64,000 nt of DNA from Secundilactobacillus folii (GTDB taxonomy: Bacteria; Bacillota; Bacilli; Lactobacillales; Lactobacillaceae): positions 248,001 through 312,000 of the forward strand of contig NZ_WNJO01000002.1 of NCBI RefSeq assembly GCF_009720675.1, given 5' to 3'. A model generated the notes under the pieces. The model was not told where the DNA came from. It ran no database searches and saw nothing but the letters and a program-made list of their open reading frames with translations. The position numbers and the translations under genes were made by a program. Below, piece by piece: positions 34,423 to 42,728 of this stretch; the stretch's first letter is position 1; each line of letters begins with the position of its first letter.

Positions 34423-36594
34423 TTAACGTCGTTTACGTCTTTTTTTCGCTAATTTTCGAGCGGCGTCAAGCGACATCCCCTGATGATGAGTGAGCGAGGC
34501 TTGAAGCAATTGCGGGTCTGGAGCCAGTAACGTTTTGAATTCGGCCTTCGTTAGGTCAAGTGCTTCACGACACTTATCGTACTTATTCGCGAAAGCCTCG
34601 ATCTGCTTACTAGTTGGCGGTTCACTTTGGTCAAGTTCATGTTGAAGAGCAATCTGGAACCGTTTTTTAGTTGGTACCGCTACCTGACTATTAAGCAGAT
34701 AACTAGCTGCGGAGTTCCAAAAATCGTTATCGCTTAAGGTACTTGGAATGTTAGTCAGCTTTGCTGCTTCAACTTTGGTATAGGTTGGTTTTACTGAGGA
34801 GAAGAACCAGTTGATACGGAAATTATTATAAGTCTCTGGCGTCTCTAAATTAAGCACATTACTGTCAAAGTCAATGAGATTCGTCAGATTGAAACCATCA
34901 GCCAACAGGATGGCGGCAACGTCATGTTCAGCTAAGAAAGCCGTTAAATTCGTATCAATTCCGTGGTTTGGTTTATTAAATACATAAGATAGTTTGACAA
35001 TGAAATTTGAGTAATCAGTGTCATCTGGCGCAAATTCGTCACTAACATCAGCATATCCGTCATCAAAGTCATTAAAGGGTACAAGTTTATCGACCCAGTC
35101 AGAAAGAGCAGTTTGCATGGATTCATCCTGAGAAAGATGTTCTTGCCTGGCTATAAAGTCGACGAAGCGTGACATCACCTCGAAAGTATCCTTTACCTCT
35201 TGTGTCTTCATGTTGTGCCAAACTAAGTGCGAATCGAATAGAATCTGGGTAAATGCTTGACCATTCCATTTATGCGGGACACGGCCGGTTTGGATAAACA
35301 TGTCATTATAAAAGTGGTTCAGAGTTGCTCTAACCTCCTTGACCGTCAGCTTAAAGCCTTTGGGGGTGTCTTGGAAATACAAGTCAAAATTATTCGTGAA
35401 CGACTTAATCAGAGACTGTTCTTTCGGTAAAAATGGTACGAGGACGTCTGTTTGAATGGCAAAAGTCGTCGCTTGGTCTAAATCTTTGTGTTCACTTCGG
35501 GCTTGTTGGGTTTTTTCAAGCATTTCTTTGGGTCGAGTATTGGAGCCGAAAAGACGCTTTAACGTTTTCATTGTGTCGGCTGATAAGTAGCGCGGTTGCA
35601 AGGTCTCAGGATCCAAATATTGATAGCGTCCGTCATTGACCGGTTGAAAACCGAGGGATTCAATATCAATTTCAGCCGTGTTAAGTTCCATTTGGTCATG
35701 TTTTAAATACTGAAGGGCGGGGATGGACTGGTCACTGATGGCTTTTTCTAACTTGGATTGAACGGTTTTTACTGAGGAAACAACATCTAAAACAGTTTGG
35801 TGAGTGTTAAGAAATTGTTTCCTAGCGGTAGCTTCTTTCAAATCAATATCATCAATTGAGGCTGCAATTAGGATGCGGTCTATTAAAGTGGTTGAGTAGT
35901 CTTTGCCCGTTTCAAGCAAGGCATCCATGGCACTTTCGAAGGCGTCTGTTTTATATTCAGCATTCTTAGGGTACAAGCTACTTAAACTGTTTCTAAGCAG
36001 GTCGGCAACTGTATTCAGTGGCATTTGGAACATATGCATCTCATGGTAGATATCCTGAAGTTCTTCGAAAGTTGAATTTTCCGCAAATAAAAGCACGTCA
36101 CTGATATGGGCTTGGCGATAAGATTCAAACTGATCGCTGTCTTTAATTGGTGGGACGTGCTGGATTTGCCGAAGCTTGGCAAGTAAATAGTAACTTTGAA
36201 AGCCCATACCAGCTCTAAAACGCATTGCAATGTTTCCCTCGAGCCGTTTTGGCAGCAGGCTAGTGCCCTTGATTTCGCCAATCGACATTAAGTAGGTCAC
36301 ATACTCACTCAAGATGGATAGCCAGTCCAACGAATACAAGCGCGCTTCGAGAAGTTCCCAGTATGGATCGCCGATAAGAATTATTTCTTGAGCGGCTTTT
36401 ATTGTCCACGTGCGCGGATGCTGGCCCCAAATATCGTACATTTGACTGGTGAATTCAAGTAAATACTCGGGAGCCAGTTTCTTGACTTCCGGATTGTTTA
36501 CAGATGATTGCTGAAAGGCTTTGGTTTTAAGAAAATCGGCGATGTTGTTTCTAGCATCGTTTAGTACCGATTCACGAGTAATTCTTTTTGGCAT
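34423..36594 (-). CDS. Large hypothetical protein (723 residues)
   Basis: I do not recognise the family. It is soluble, mostly helical and acidic in composition, with no signal peptide or membrane segment. Visible blocks are an N-terminal helical part (ITRESVLNDARNNIADFL; EIILIGDPYWELLEARLYSL), a middle segment with ESLGFQPVNDGRYQYLDP, an acidic stretch NDFDDGYADVSDEFAPDDTD (near 540), and a strongly basic end KLAKKRRKRR that could bind nucleic acid. I see no nuclease, ATPase or helicase motif. ATG 36594 is used (AGGAGG upstream) instead of the in-frame start at 36624. It is monocistronic and is convergent with the region at 34 kb. Confidence 0.8.
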   Translation of the reverse strand: MPKRITRESVLNDARNNIADFLKTKAFQQSSVNNPEVKKLAPEYLLEFTSQMYDIWGQHPRTWTIKAAQEIILIGDPYWELLEARLYSLDWLSILSEYVTYLMSIGEIKGTSLLPKRLEGNIAMRFRAGMGFQSYYLLAKLRQIQHVPPIKDSDQFESYRQAHISDVLLFAENSTFEELQDIYHEMHMFQMPLNTVADLLRNSLSSLYPKNAEYKTDAFESAMDALLETGKDYSTTLIDRILIAASIDDIDLKEATARKQFLNTHQTVLDVVSSVKTVQSKLEKAISDQSIPALQYLKHDQMELNTAEIDIESLGFQPVNDGRYQYLDPETLQPRYLSADTMKTLKRLFGSNTRPKEMLEKTQQARSEHKDLDQATTFAIQTDVLVPFLPKEQSLIKSFTNNFDLYFQDTPKGFKLTVKEVRATLNHFYNDMFIQTGRVPHKWNGQAFTQILFDSHLVWHNMKTQEVKDTFEVMSRFVDFIARQEHLSQDESMQTALSDWVDKLVPFNDFDDGYADVSDEFAPDDTDYSNFIVKLSYVFNKPNHGIDTNLTAFLAEHDVAAILLADGFNLTNLIDFDSNVLNLETPETYNNFRINWFFSSVKPTYTKVEAAKLTNIPSTLSDNDFWNSAASYLLNSQVAVPTKKRFQIALQHELDQSEPPTSKQIEAFANKYDKCREALDLTKAEFKTLLAPDPQLLQASLTHHQGMSLDAARKLAKKRRKRR

Positions 36595-36624
36595 ATTATC
36601 CTCCTGAAAGTTCTTCTGGATCAA

Positions 36625-36876
36625 GTATACGGGTTTTAACTAGAAAATAAAATGGGAGCTAAGACAGTAAAGTCTTAATTCCTTATTTTAAGTGAATGCA
36701 ACATTCTTGATTGTAGCTTTTTGGTTATGAGTTGATCAGACATTAAAAATAGTTTAGTCAATTTGACTTAATTTTCTAGTAATTATGGCGAAAGTTAAAC
36801 GGATCTTTGAATAGGCTGGTGACCAGGTGAAAATGCTAATGATATGTATTTAAAAGTGAGTACTTCATTGAAAAAA
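36625..36876. other. Intergenic region without a gene
   Basis: It contains the promoter region of the minus-strand 723-residue protein gene (TATACT near 36635 on the minus strand, with a weak -35). I see nothing else. Confidence 0.4.
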
Positions 36877-36920
36877 GTACCAGACAGGGCTCCGACCGGG
36901 GGACTGTCTGGTGCTTTTTG
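36877..36920. terminator. Strong terminator downstream of recA
   Basis: AGTACCAGACAG pairs with CTGTCTGGTGC; T-runs lie on both sides, so it is likely bidirectional. It is 139 bases beyond the recA stop. Confidence 0.88.
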
Positions 36921-37058
36921 TAAAAGTTAGAACGATTTAATGTGACATACCGAAGCCAAAGTAATCCTTAAATTAGGAAAACGGCATTAAATCTGCTGTC
37001 ATCAAGACAACTGCGAGTTTTAAAAATCGTTAAGAACGTTTATGATCATTCCCTTACC

Positions 37059-38132
37059 CTAGGAAACTTCAGAATCTTTACCATCCGAGGGTGAGTCACC
37101 TTTATCGCCGTCCCAGATTGCTTTGATCTTATCCGCAATTTCATCTTGAACGTCAGTATGCTGTTCCAGATAATCAAGGGCATTAGTTTGCCCTTGACCC
37201 ATTCGTTCACCATTATATGAATACCAGGATCCGGATTTTTGAATCACATCATTATCAACAGCTAAGTTCAAAATGTCACCGGCCCGTGAAAGGCCGTGGC
37301 CAAAGAGGTTTTGAACTTCAATTTGCTTCAGGGGCGGTGCAACTTTGTTCTTAGTGACTTTGATCTTCACATTGGTGCCAATAATATCGGTGCCTTCCTT
37401 AATGTTTTCACGTTTACGAATGTCGAGCCGAACTGTTGCGTAGAATTTCAGGGCACGACCACCTGGCGTCACTTCTGGATTACCAAACATCACACCGATT
37501 TTTTCACGAATCTGGTTAATGAAAAGTAACGTGGTTTGCGTTTGATTAGCCATACCAGCCAGTGCCCGAAGTGACTGTGACATTAGGCGGGCTTGCAGGC
37601 CAACGTGATTGTCACCGATTTCACCATCAATTTCTGCCTTTGGCACCATTGCTGCTACGGAGTCAAAAACGACCATATCAATGGCACCGCTTTGAACCAA
37701 GTCATGAGCAATCTGAAAGCCTTCTTCGGCGCTCCCTGGTTGTGATAACAGTAATTGGTCTAGATTGACACCTAGAGCTTTGGCATAGGTCGCATCAAGG
37801 GCGTTTTCAGCGTCGATATAAGCAACGATGCCACCTTCTTTTTGCAAGGAGGCAACCGCTGTTAGTGCTAGCGTCGTCTTCCCTGAGGACTCAGGACCAT
37901 AGATCTCCATGATTCTGCCGCGCGGGTAACCGCCACCAAGGGCATGATCCAGTGAAAGCAGACCGGACGAGAACCGTTCGATTTCTAGATTGGGTTTATC
38001 ACCCATGCGCATCAAAGCACCTTTACCAAATTTCTTTTCAATATCATGCATTGCATGATCCAAGGCTTGTTTACGCTGTTTATCATCGTTTTTTTGAGTA
38101 GGGTCATCAGGATCGAATAAATGTAAAGCCAT
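37059..38132 (-). CDS. recA: RecA recombinase (divergent, possibly a second copy)
   Basis: A 357-residue RecA with intact core: GPESSGKTT Walker [34 protein letters not shown] Walker [13 protein letters not shown] (loop L1), [28 protein letters not shown] (loop L2) and an acidic tail. It differs from typical lactobacillar RecA at the N-terminus ([18 protein letters not shown]), at [17 protein letters not shown] and in the C-terminal third. The usual neighbours cinA, pgsA and rny are absent. A LexA box lies 16 bases upstream. It performs strand exchange and activates LexA cleavage. Whether a canonical recA also exists cannot be seen here. Confidence 0.93.
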   Translation of the reverse strand: MALHLFDPDDPTQKNDDKQRKQALDHAMHDIEKKFGKGALMRMGDKPNLEIERFSSGLLSLDHALGGGYPRGRIMEIYGPESSGKTTLALTAVASLQKEGGIVAYIDAENALDATYAKALGVNLDQLLLSQPGSAEEGFQIAHDLVQSGAIDMVVFDSVAAMVPKAEIDGEIGDNHVGLQARLMSQSLRALAGMANQTQTTLLFINQIREKIGVMFGNPEVTPGGRALKFYATVRLDIRKRENIKEGTDIIGTNVKIKVTKNKVAPPLKQIEVQNLFGHGLSRAGDILNLAVDNDVIQKSGSWYSYNGERMGQGQTNALDYLEQHTDVQDEIADKIKAIWDGDKGDSPSDGKDSEVS

Positions 38133-38147
38133 GAGATGCCTCCTTTT

Positions 38148-38161
38148 CGAACATACGTTCT
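38148..38161 (-). promoter_or_regulatory. LexA (SOS) box upstream of recA
   Basis: CGAACATACGTTCT fits the Gram-positive LexA/DinR consensus CGAAC-N4-GTTCG with one change. A plausible minus-strand -10 (TACAAT, near 38176) lies just upstream, so bound LexA would cover the start of transcription. Confidence 0.85.
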
Positions 38162-38342
38162 AAAACTACAACTCTATTGTAGTCCATTTTTCAGGATAAA
38201 CAAGCCTTCTGCAGTCGATTGTTTCATGTGGAACGTTTATGGCTCATGATTAGTACTGGGAAATTGATTATTGAAAATCAAGTGAAATTAGACACGCCCT
38301 TCTAGATTGTTTATATCACGTAGAAGGGATAATTCCTGATGA

Positions 38343-38408
38343 AAAACAGCCCTCAATTAACTAATGGGCAATGAAAAACGTTTGCATCAGAGTTGAAGGG
38401 CTGTTTTT
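38343..38408. terminator. Terminator after the 134-residue membrane protein gene
   Basis: AAACAGCCCT pairs with AGGGCTGTTT across a long loop. It directly follows the minus-strand stop at 38407. Both flanks are T/A-rich. Confidence 0.8.
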
Positions 38409-38811
38409 AATGATTTAGTAGTAGATAACCGCAAATAATACCAAGCGCAATGACACCGTTGACGTGATCGAGGCGCTTGCCACTGTGATAATATTTCCTG
38501 CATTTGTCATATAACGGTTTTAAACTAGGCTCAATTTGTTTGCCATCTTCTCCCATGAAAAGACGAAAACGTTCAAGTGACTCAGCTTGCCGATGGATGC
38601 GACCAAATAACAAGATGATAAGCACACCGATAATGGTGAAAGCAATAATGGTCATTGCGTTAGAGACGCGTGCAGACAGGAAACTAGGTTGACCAAATAG
38701 CCTGGAAAAAACGGTGGCAAGTAGTACAAAAATGAAAATAATAAGGTTAACGAGTTCAGTTTGCCAGTACGAACGAAGATTTTGATGAAAATAGTTAAGT
38801 TCCTTCTGCAT
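38407..38811 (-). CDS. Hypothetical membrane protein (134 residues)
   Basis: Three hydrophobic segments are visible: LVNLIIFIFVLLATVFS (near 20), AMTIIAFTIIGVLIILLFG (near 55) and VNGVIALGIICGYLLL at the C-terminus, separated by a basic/polar cytoplasmic stretch with RIHRQAESLERFRLFMGEDG. I do not recognise the family. The start ATG 38811 follows AAAAGAGG. It is monocistronic. Confidence 0.65.
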   Translation of the reverse strand: MQKELNYFHQNLRSYWQTELVNLIIFIFVLLATVFSRLFGQPSFLSARVSNAMTIIAFTIIGVLIILLFGRIHRQAESLERFRLFMGEDGKQIEPSLKPLYDKCRKYYHSGKRLDHVNGVIALGIICGYLLLNH

Positions 38812-38923
38812 GTTTGCAACCTCTTTTCCGGAGTAAGACTCTTAAATATTATAGTCGATTAATAGGGTGAGTGGGGATGAAATCTAAAAAGTGTGGTGGA
38901 ATGTAGTAACACACCGAGAGGCT

Positions 38924-38982
38924 AAAAAGGTGCCACTTGATGAATGACCAATTTTGGGAAATTCATCTAGTGGCACCTTTTG
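38924..38982. terminator. Long perfect-stem terminator downstream of the DUF2798 gene
   Basis: AAAAGGTGCCACTTGATGAAT pairs over about 20 bases, with one mismatch, with ATTCATCTAGTGGCACCTTTT. T/A runs lie on both sides. Confidence 0.88.
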
Positions 38983-39105
38983 GCGAGAATCTGATTTATG
39001 TTATAAATTCAAATTCGTTGTGGTATTGAAACTTTGATTTATTCTTAGCAGTGTTTAAACGAAAAACTATAGTCGACCTAGGCAGCTCTAGATTTCAACC
39101 TGACT

Positions 39106-39615
39106 TTATTCTTCTTCGACTTGTTTGCTCAATGTTTTGGACTTCAATTCAGCAGTTTGATCGCTTGCAGCCTGCATTTTACCCAAAATAGCACGGGCAA
39201 TTGGTCCGACAATGAATAGTTGTAGCGGCAGTGCCATGATGATGTTGAAGATCCATGCGTGTCCGTACGCAGCAAGGGAAACATGGCCAGCCATGATGAT
39301 GCCGAACAGTGACATGCAGGTGACCATACCAATTACCATCAAAACTGAAATCGTGATACCAATCAGAACTACATTCTTCTTCATATAATCATTGATAATG
39401 TACTTAAAAGCCAGGCCCTTAGCGATTTTCCCCACAACCAGCATGTCAAGAATGACGGCAACAACAAGGCCACCGGGATATTCAACGAGCGTGTGCAATG
39501 GAAGGCTCTTTGTGAAACCTTCGACCAAAACAACATTGTAGCCCACCATTACGAGGACCATCAGGCCAGCCATAATGGCAGTGAAGACAACTTCTTCTTT
39601 AAAATTACGAGGCAT
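39106..39615 (-). CDS. DUF2798-family membrane protein
   Basis: A 169-residue protein with four helices. It has two repeated units: FTAIMAGLMVLVMVGYNVVL...PGGLVVAVILDMLVVGKIAKGLAF and VLMVIGMVTCMSLFGIIMAG...NIIMALPLQLFIVGPIARAIL. The second-unit GPIAR motif and the two-unit build are typical of DUF2798. Its role is unknown. The start is ATG 39615 with GGAGAATG. It stands alone on the minus strand. Confidence 0.8.
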   Translation of the reverse strand: MPRNFKEEVVFTAIMAGLMVLVMVGYNVVLVEGFTKSLPLHTLVEYPGGLVVAVILDMLVVGKIAKGLAFKYIINDYMKKNVVLIGITISVLMVIGMVTCMSLFGIIMAGHVSLAAYGHAWIFNIIMALPLQLFIVGPIARAILGKMQAASDQTAELKSKTLSKQVEEE

Positions 39616-40118
39616 TTCATTCTCCTATTCTTTTCACAATGCTGGTAACTATACACTAATGGGTGAGAGCGCGTAAGTTACGATTGTGTTACGAATTTGG
39701 AAGCGGTTGTGGGTTAATTATGCATGGAGGTTTAAAATGATGATTGATTGCGAAGGTTGCGAACTATAATTACATTCTCAGGATAGTTGATCCTTGATCG
39801 ATCCATCAATATGCGGTTCTAAACAAGAGATGCAACTTTTTTCTAAAAATGTTTCATATATTATAAATACTTATTTTTTGGCCGAATTAATTGCAGTAAT
39901 ATAGTTTTTGAAGGGTAGATGACAACTTTTTTCTCCAGAAATTTCTTTGTGAAATTGTCCTGAATAAAGGACATTATGTCTTAGTATTGCAGATATAAAG
40001 TAAGTATATATAGTTATTCCAAATAATAAATAACTCAGACTAAACATAATTTTTGGTCTAGATAATGAGTAAAAAATGAGCAAGATTAAATTTTATAAAT
40101 AAATATTGTGAATATTAA
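39616..40118. other. AT-rich intergenic region without a convincing gene
   Basis: A 70-codon minus-strand frame starting at TTG 40083 has hydrophobic sequence but no ribosome binding site, so I do not call it. I see no repeats. It holds the space upstream of the Tyr T-box promoter. Confidence 0.45.
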
Positions 40119-40389
40119 TTGACAATTTTTTTTCCGAGTGATAGTGTAATTACAACATCAAAACGTCCTTAACTTTAACTTTTACAATTAGAATATTACC
40201 TGGGTGATTAGAGAAATAGTGGTTGGTGCAAACTATGCAGGGTAATAATTTGAAATACTAAAGTTATAGAATGCGGTTTTTCCACCGATACTTGGGAGCA
40301 AGTGTGAGATGCTTTTTGGGCGTCTTGAACTAGGGTGGTACCGCGTTAAAAAACGTCCCTTCATTAGTGATAATGAAGGGACGTTTTTG
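40119..40389 (+). promoter_or_regulatory. T-box leader (Tyr specifier) with promoter and terminator
   Basis: TTGACA (40119-40124) is followed 17 bases later by a weak -10 (TAGTGT). The leader has the distal hairpin ATAGT...ACTAT with loop GGTTGGTGCAA and TGAAA-TAC immediately before the lower stem strand TAAAG, which places the specifier TAC at 40256-40258. The motif AGGGTGGTACCGCG is at 40332-40345, and the terminator ACGTCCCTTCATTA...GAAGGGACGTTTTT ends at 40389. Its first downstream gene is not tyrS but a small zinc-ribbon gene. Confidence 0.92.
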
Positions 40390-40423
40390 TTCTTGATGTA
40401 AAAAATAAATAGGGGTGACAATT

Positions 40424-40543
40424 ATGAAATCAGCAGATGTTACGATTCATTGCCCAGAATGTGGCGATATTGTTTTTGAAAAACACAATAATGGCGAAAT
40501 TATTTGTGCAGAATGCGGCCATGTGTTAAATAGCGGACACTAG
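40424..40543 (+). CDS. Zinc-ribbon microprotein (39 residues)
   Basis: The frame encodes a single zinc ribbon: IHCPECGD, a 13-residue hairpin, then ICAECGHVLNSGH, that is CxxC-x14-CxxC. AGGGGTG lies seven bases upstream of the ATG. It is directly after the Tyr T-box terminator, so it is the first gene under tyrosine control. It resembles the ribbon of TFIIB-like or LysW-type proteins but lacks their further domains. The function is unknown. Confidence 0.65.
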   Translation: MKSADVTIHCPECGDIVFEKHNNGEIICAECGHVLNSGH

Positions 40544-40618
40544 TCAATAATTGACTGAATAAAGTGAAGTTATTATGGCAGTAATAACGTCTCTTTATAT
40601 CATAGGAGGTATATGCGT

Positions 40619-40867
40619 ATGGTGAATACGAATTTAAAGAACCATAAAGCGCTTAAAACCAACTCAGTTAGACTAATCATCACTTTGCTTTTGCTGACTC
40701 CTTTGTTCATTATACTGATTAATTCTAGTTGGTCAAACGTTAATTTAATGTCCGGATTATTGATTGCAATTATGATTTTAAGCATTGTGATTGGCCTTTG
40801 GCTAACCTCTATGCACTTAATAAAAGTAGTTCGTAAGGGATCGGATACTGATTACAAAGAGAGATAA
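40619..40867 (+). CDS. Small two-helix membrane protein (82 residues)
   Basis: A short basic N-terminus is followed by VRLIITLLLLTPLFIILI, a short loop, and LLIAIMILSIVIGLWLTSM, then a basic tail. This is an inner-membrane hairpin of unknown family. ATG 40619 is nine bases after GGAGG; an in-frame ATG at 40613 is only three bases from it. It is the second gene between the Tyr T-box and tyrS. A weak hairpin (GTTATTA/TAATAAC) lies just upstream at 40567-40585. Confidence 0.6.
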   Translation: MVNTNLKNHKALKTNSVRLIITLLLLTPLFIILINSSWSNVNLMSGLLIAIMILSIVIGLWLTSMHLIKVVRKGSDTDYKER

Positions 40868-40884
40868 AGTATGTAGGTGATAAT

Positions 40885-41136
40885 ATGTTTGATTTGAATA
40901 ATCAGGATATCATGTCTTCTAGTGAGGCGGCGAGGCGATGGCATAAAGCTGACGATTATGTTCGCCAAGCATATAGAAAGACACCATGGAAATTTCCAAA
41001 AGGGTCTATCCGAAAGTTTGGTAAACAACTAGTTGTGACCAAAAGGGGTATGGAAGTTGTTACGGGTATGACCGAGGATGAAGCCGCTACGGAACAGCAC
41101 AAATTTGACAATGGAAATCATCGAATTGCACAATAG
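40885..41136 (+). CDS. Small helix-turn-helix protein (83 residues)
   Basis: DIMSSSEAARRWHKADDYVR followed by KFPKGSIRKFGKQLVVTKRGMEVVTG matches a helix-turn-helix type seen in small phage- or plasmid-borne DNA-binding proteins of lactobacilli. The predicted recognition helix is ADDYVRQAYRK. It is 17 bases after the membrane protein gene. Its place inside the tyramine locus suggests either a local regulator or mobile-element cargo. The evidence does not decide. Confidence 0.65.
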   Translation: MFDLNNQDIMSSSEAARRWHKADDYVRQAYRKTPWKFPKGSIRKFGKQLVVTKRGMEVVTGMTEDEAATEQHKFDNGNHRIAQ

Positions 41137-41197
41137 CTTTTATGAAAGCGAGTGTATTATTTATGAAAACGTTAATGTAAAGTTAGAAAAATATTTA

Positions 41198-41227
41198 TTG
41201 ACACCGTTTACATCGCTAGCTTATGTT
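41198..41227 (+). promoter_or_regulatory. Possible separate promoter for tyrS
   Basis: TTGACA (41198-41203), 18 bases, TATGTT (41222-41227), about 43 bases before the tyrS ATG. If active, tyrS could be expressed without the upstream T-box. Confidence 0.5.
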
Positions 41228-41269
41228 TATGTCTGATATCAAAGAATTCACTTGGAGGTTGAAGACATG

Positions 41270-42523
41270 AATATCATTGACGAGCTAACTTGGCGAGGGG
41301 CTGTTAATCAGCAGACGGATGCTGAAGGCCTCAAAAAGCTAACTGACAGCAAGAGTATTTCGTTATATTGCGGCGTGGATCCGACTGGTGATAGTATGCA
41401 TATTGGTCATTTGATTCCGTTCATGATGATGAAACGCTTTGAGCTTGCAGGGCATCATCCTTATATTCTTATCGGTGGAGCTACTGGTAGTATAGGTGAC
41501 CCAAGCGGCAGAAAATCTGAACGTCAGTTGCAGACTATGGAAAAGGTTCAAGCCAATGTTAAAGCCCTGACCCAGCAAATGCAGAAGTTGTTTGGTGGCA
41601 GTTCTAATATCTCGTTTGTCAATAATTACGATTGGCTTTCAAAGCTTTCACTACTTGATTTTTTACGTGATTACGGGAAATTAGTGAATATTAACACCAT
41701 GCTAGCAAAAGACATTGTTGCTAGTCGACTAGATGTGGGTATTTCCTTTACTGAATTTACCTACCAAATCCTACAATCGGTCGATTTTCTGACGCTCCAT
41801 CACGATTATGGTATACAGTTACAAATTGGTGGTGCTGACCAGTGGGGTAATATTACCAGCGGGATTGATTTGATTCACAAAATTGATGGCGCTGATGAAG
41901 AAGTTTATGGTTTAACGATTCCCTTGATGCTTAAGGCTGATGGAACCAAATTTGGTAAAACTGCTGGTGGAGCAATATGGTTGGATGCTAAAAAGACTTC
42001 ACCATACGAGTTTTATCAATTCTGGTTAAATCAGGATGACCGAGATGTAGTGAAATATCTTAAATATTTCACTTTTCTAGATCAAGATGAAATTGAAAAA
42101 CTAGCACAAAGTGTAAAAATGGAGCCCGAAAAACGTTTAGCACAAACACGACTTGCAGAGGAAGTTACAAAATTTGTGCATGGATCAGATGCGCTTTCAA
42201 CGGCTCAAAGAATTACTGAAATTCTATTCTCTGGAGATGTACAAGACTTATCTGCTGATGAAGTAGAAGATGCATTTGGCAAAGCTCCAAGCGTGTCAAT
42301 TACAAAGGAGCCCCGAAATATAGTCGATTTTTTGGTAGATACTGAAATTGAATCCTCAAAGCGTCAGGCACGCGAAGATGTCAACAATGGAGCTATCACA
42401 ATCAATGGCAATAGAATCCAAGATACAGAATTTGAGGTTAACCCAGCTGCACAATTTGAAGGCAAATTTGTTATTATTCGACGTGGGAAAAAGAATTATT
42501 TTCTGGCTAAGGTTGGAAAATAA
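41270..42523 (+). CDS. tyrS: Tyrosyl-tRNA synthetase of the tyramine cluster
   Basis: A 417-residue class I synthetase: YCGVDPTGDSMHIGHLIPFM with the HIGH motif, GGATGSIGDPSGRKSER, QIGGADQWGNI, the KMSKS-equivalent KFGKT, and a C-terminal S4-like RNA-binding domain. ATG 41270 follows GGAGG by ten bases. Tyramine clusters usually carry such a tyrS ahead of tdc, and it is probably a tyrosine-sensing accessory copy. A terminator follows at 42552-42589, so it can be transcribed separately from tdc. Confidence 0.95.
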   Translation, partial: NIIDELTWRGAVNQQTDAEGLKKLTDSKSISLYCGVDPTGDSMHIGHLIPFMMMKRFELAGHHPYILIGGATGSIGDPSGRKSERQLQTMEKVQANVKALTQQMQKLFGGSSNISFVNNYDWLSKLSLLDFLRDYGKLVNINTMLAKDIVASRLDVGISFTEFTYQILQSVDFLTLHHDYGIQLQIGGADQWGNITSGIDLIHKIDGADEEVYGLTIPLMLKADGTKFGKTAGGAIWLDAKKTSPYEFYQFWLNQDDRDVVKYLKYFTFLDQDEIEKLAQSVKMEPEKRLAQTRLAEEVTKFVHGSDALSTAQRITEILFSGDVQDLSADEVEDAFGKAPSVSITKEPRNIVDFLVDTEIESSKRQAREDVNNGAITINGNRIQDTEFEVNPAAQFEGKFVIIRRGKKNYFLAKVGK

Positions 42524-42551
42524 AAGATTATTTTTTAATTAGTGTCAGAGT

Positions 42552-42589
42552 AGAAAAAGGCAATAACCGATATCGGTTATTGCCTTTTT
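42552..42589 (+). terminator. Terminator between tyrS and tdc
   Basis: AAAAAGGCAATAACCG pairs perfectly with CGGTTATTGCCTTTTT around ATAT. It is followed by T5. Confidence 0.93.
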
Positions 42590-42728
42590 CTATGCCTGTT
42601 TTCAGTCTTTATTGCAAAAAGATGTGAAACTAAAGACTTTTAGATTTCATTTTTAGACCCTTTACAGGTTATTTTTGAAAGCGTATTCTCAAATTGAAAT
42701 TTATTATAACTATTTGGAGGCTGCTACC

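Noticed and set aside
39871-40083. 70-codon hydrophobic frame on the minus strand
   Set aside because: TTG start without a ribosome binding site in AT-rich sequence, where hydrophobic codons occur by chance.
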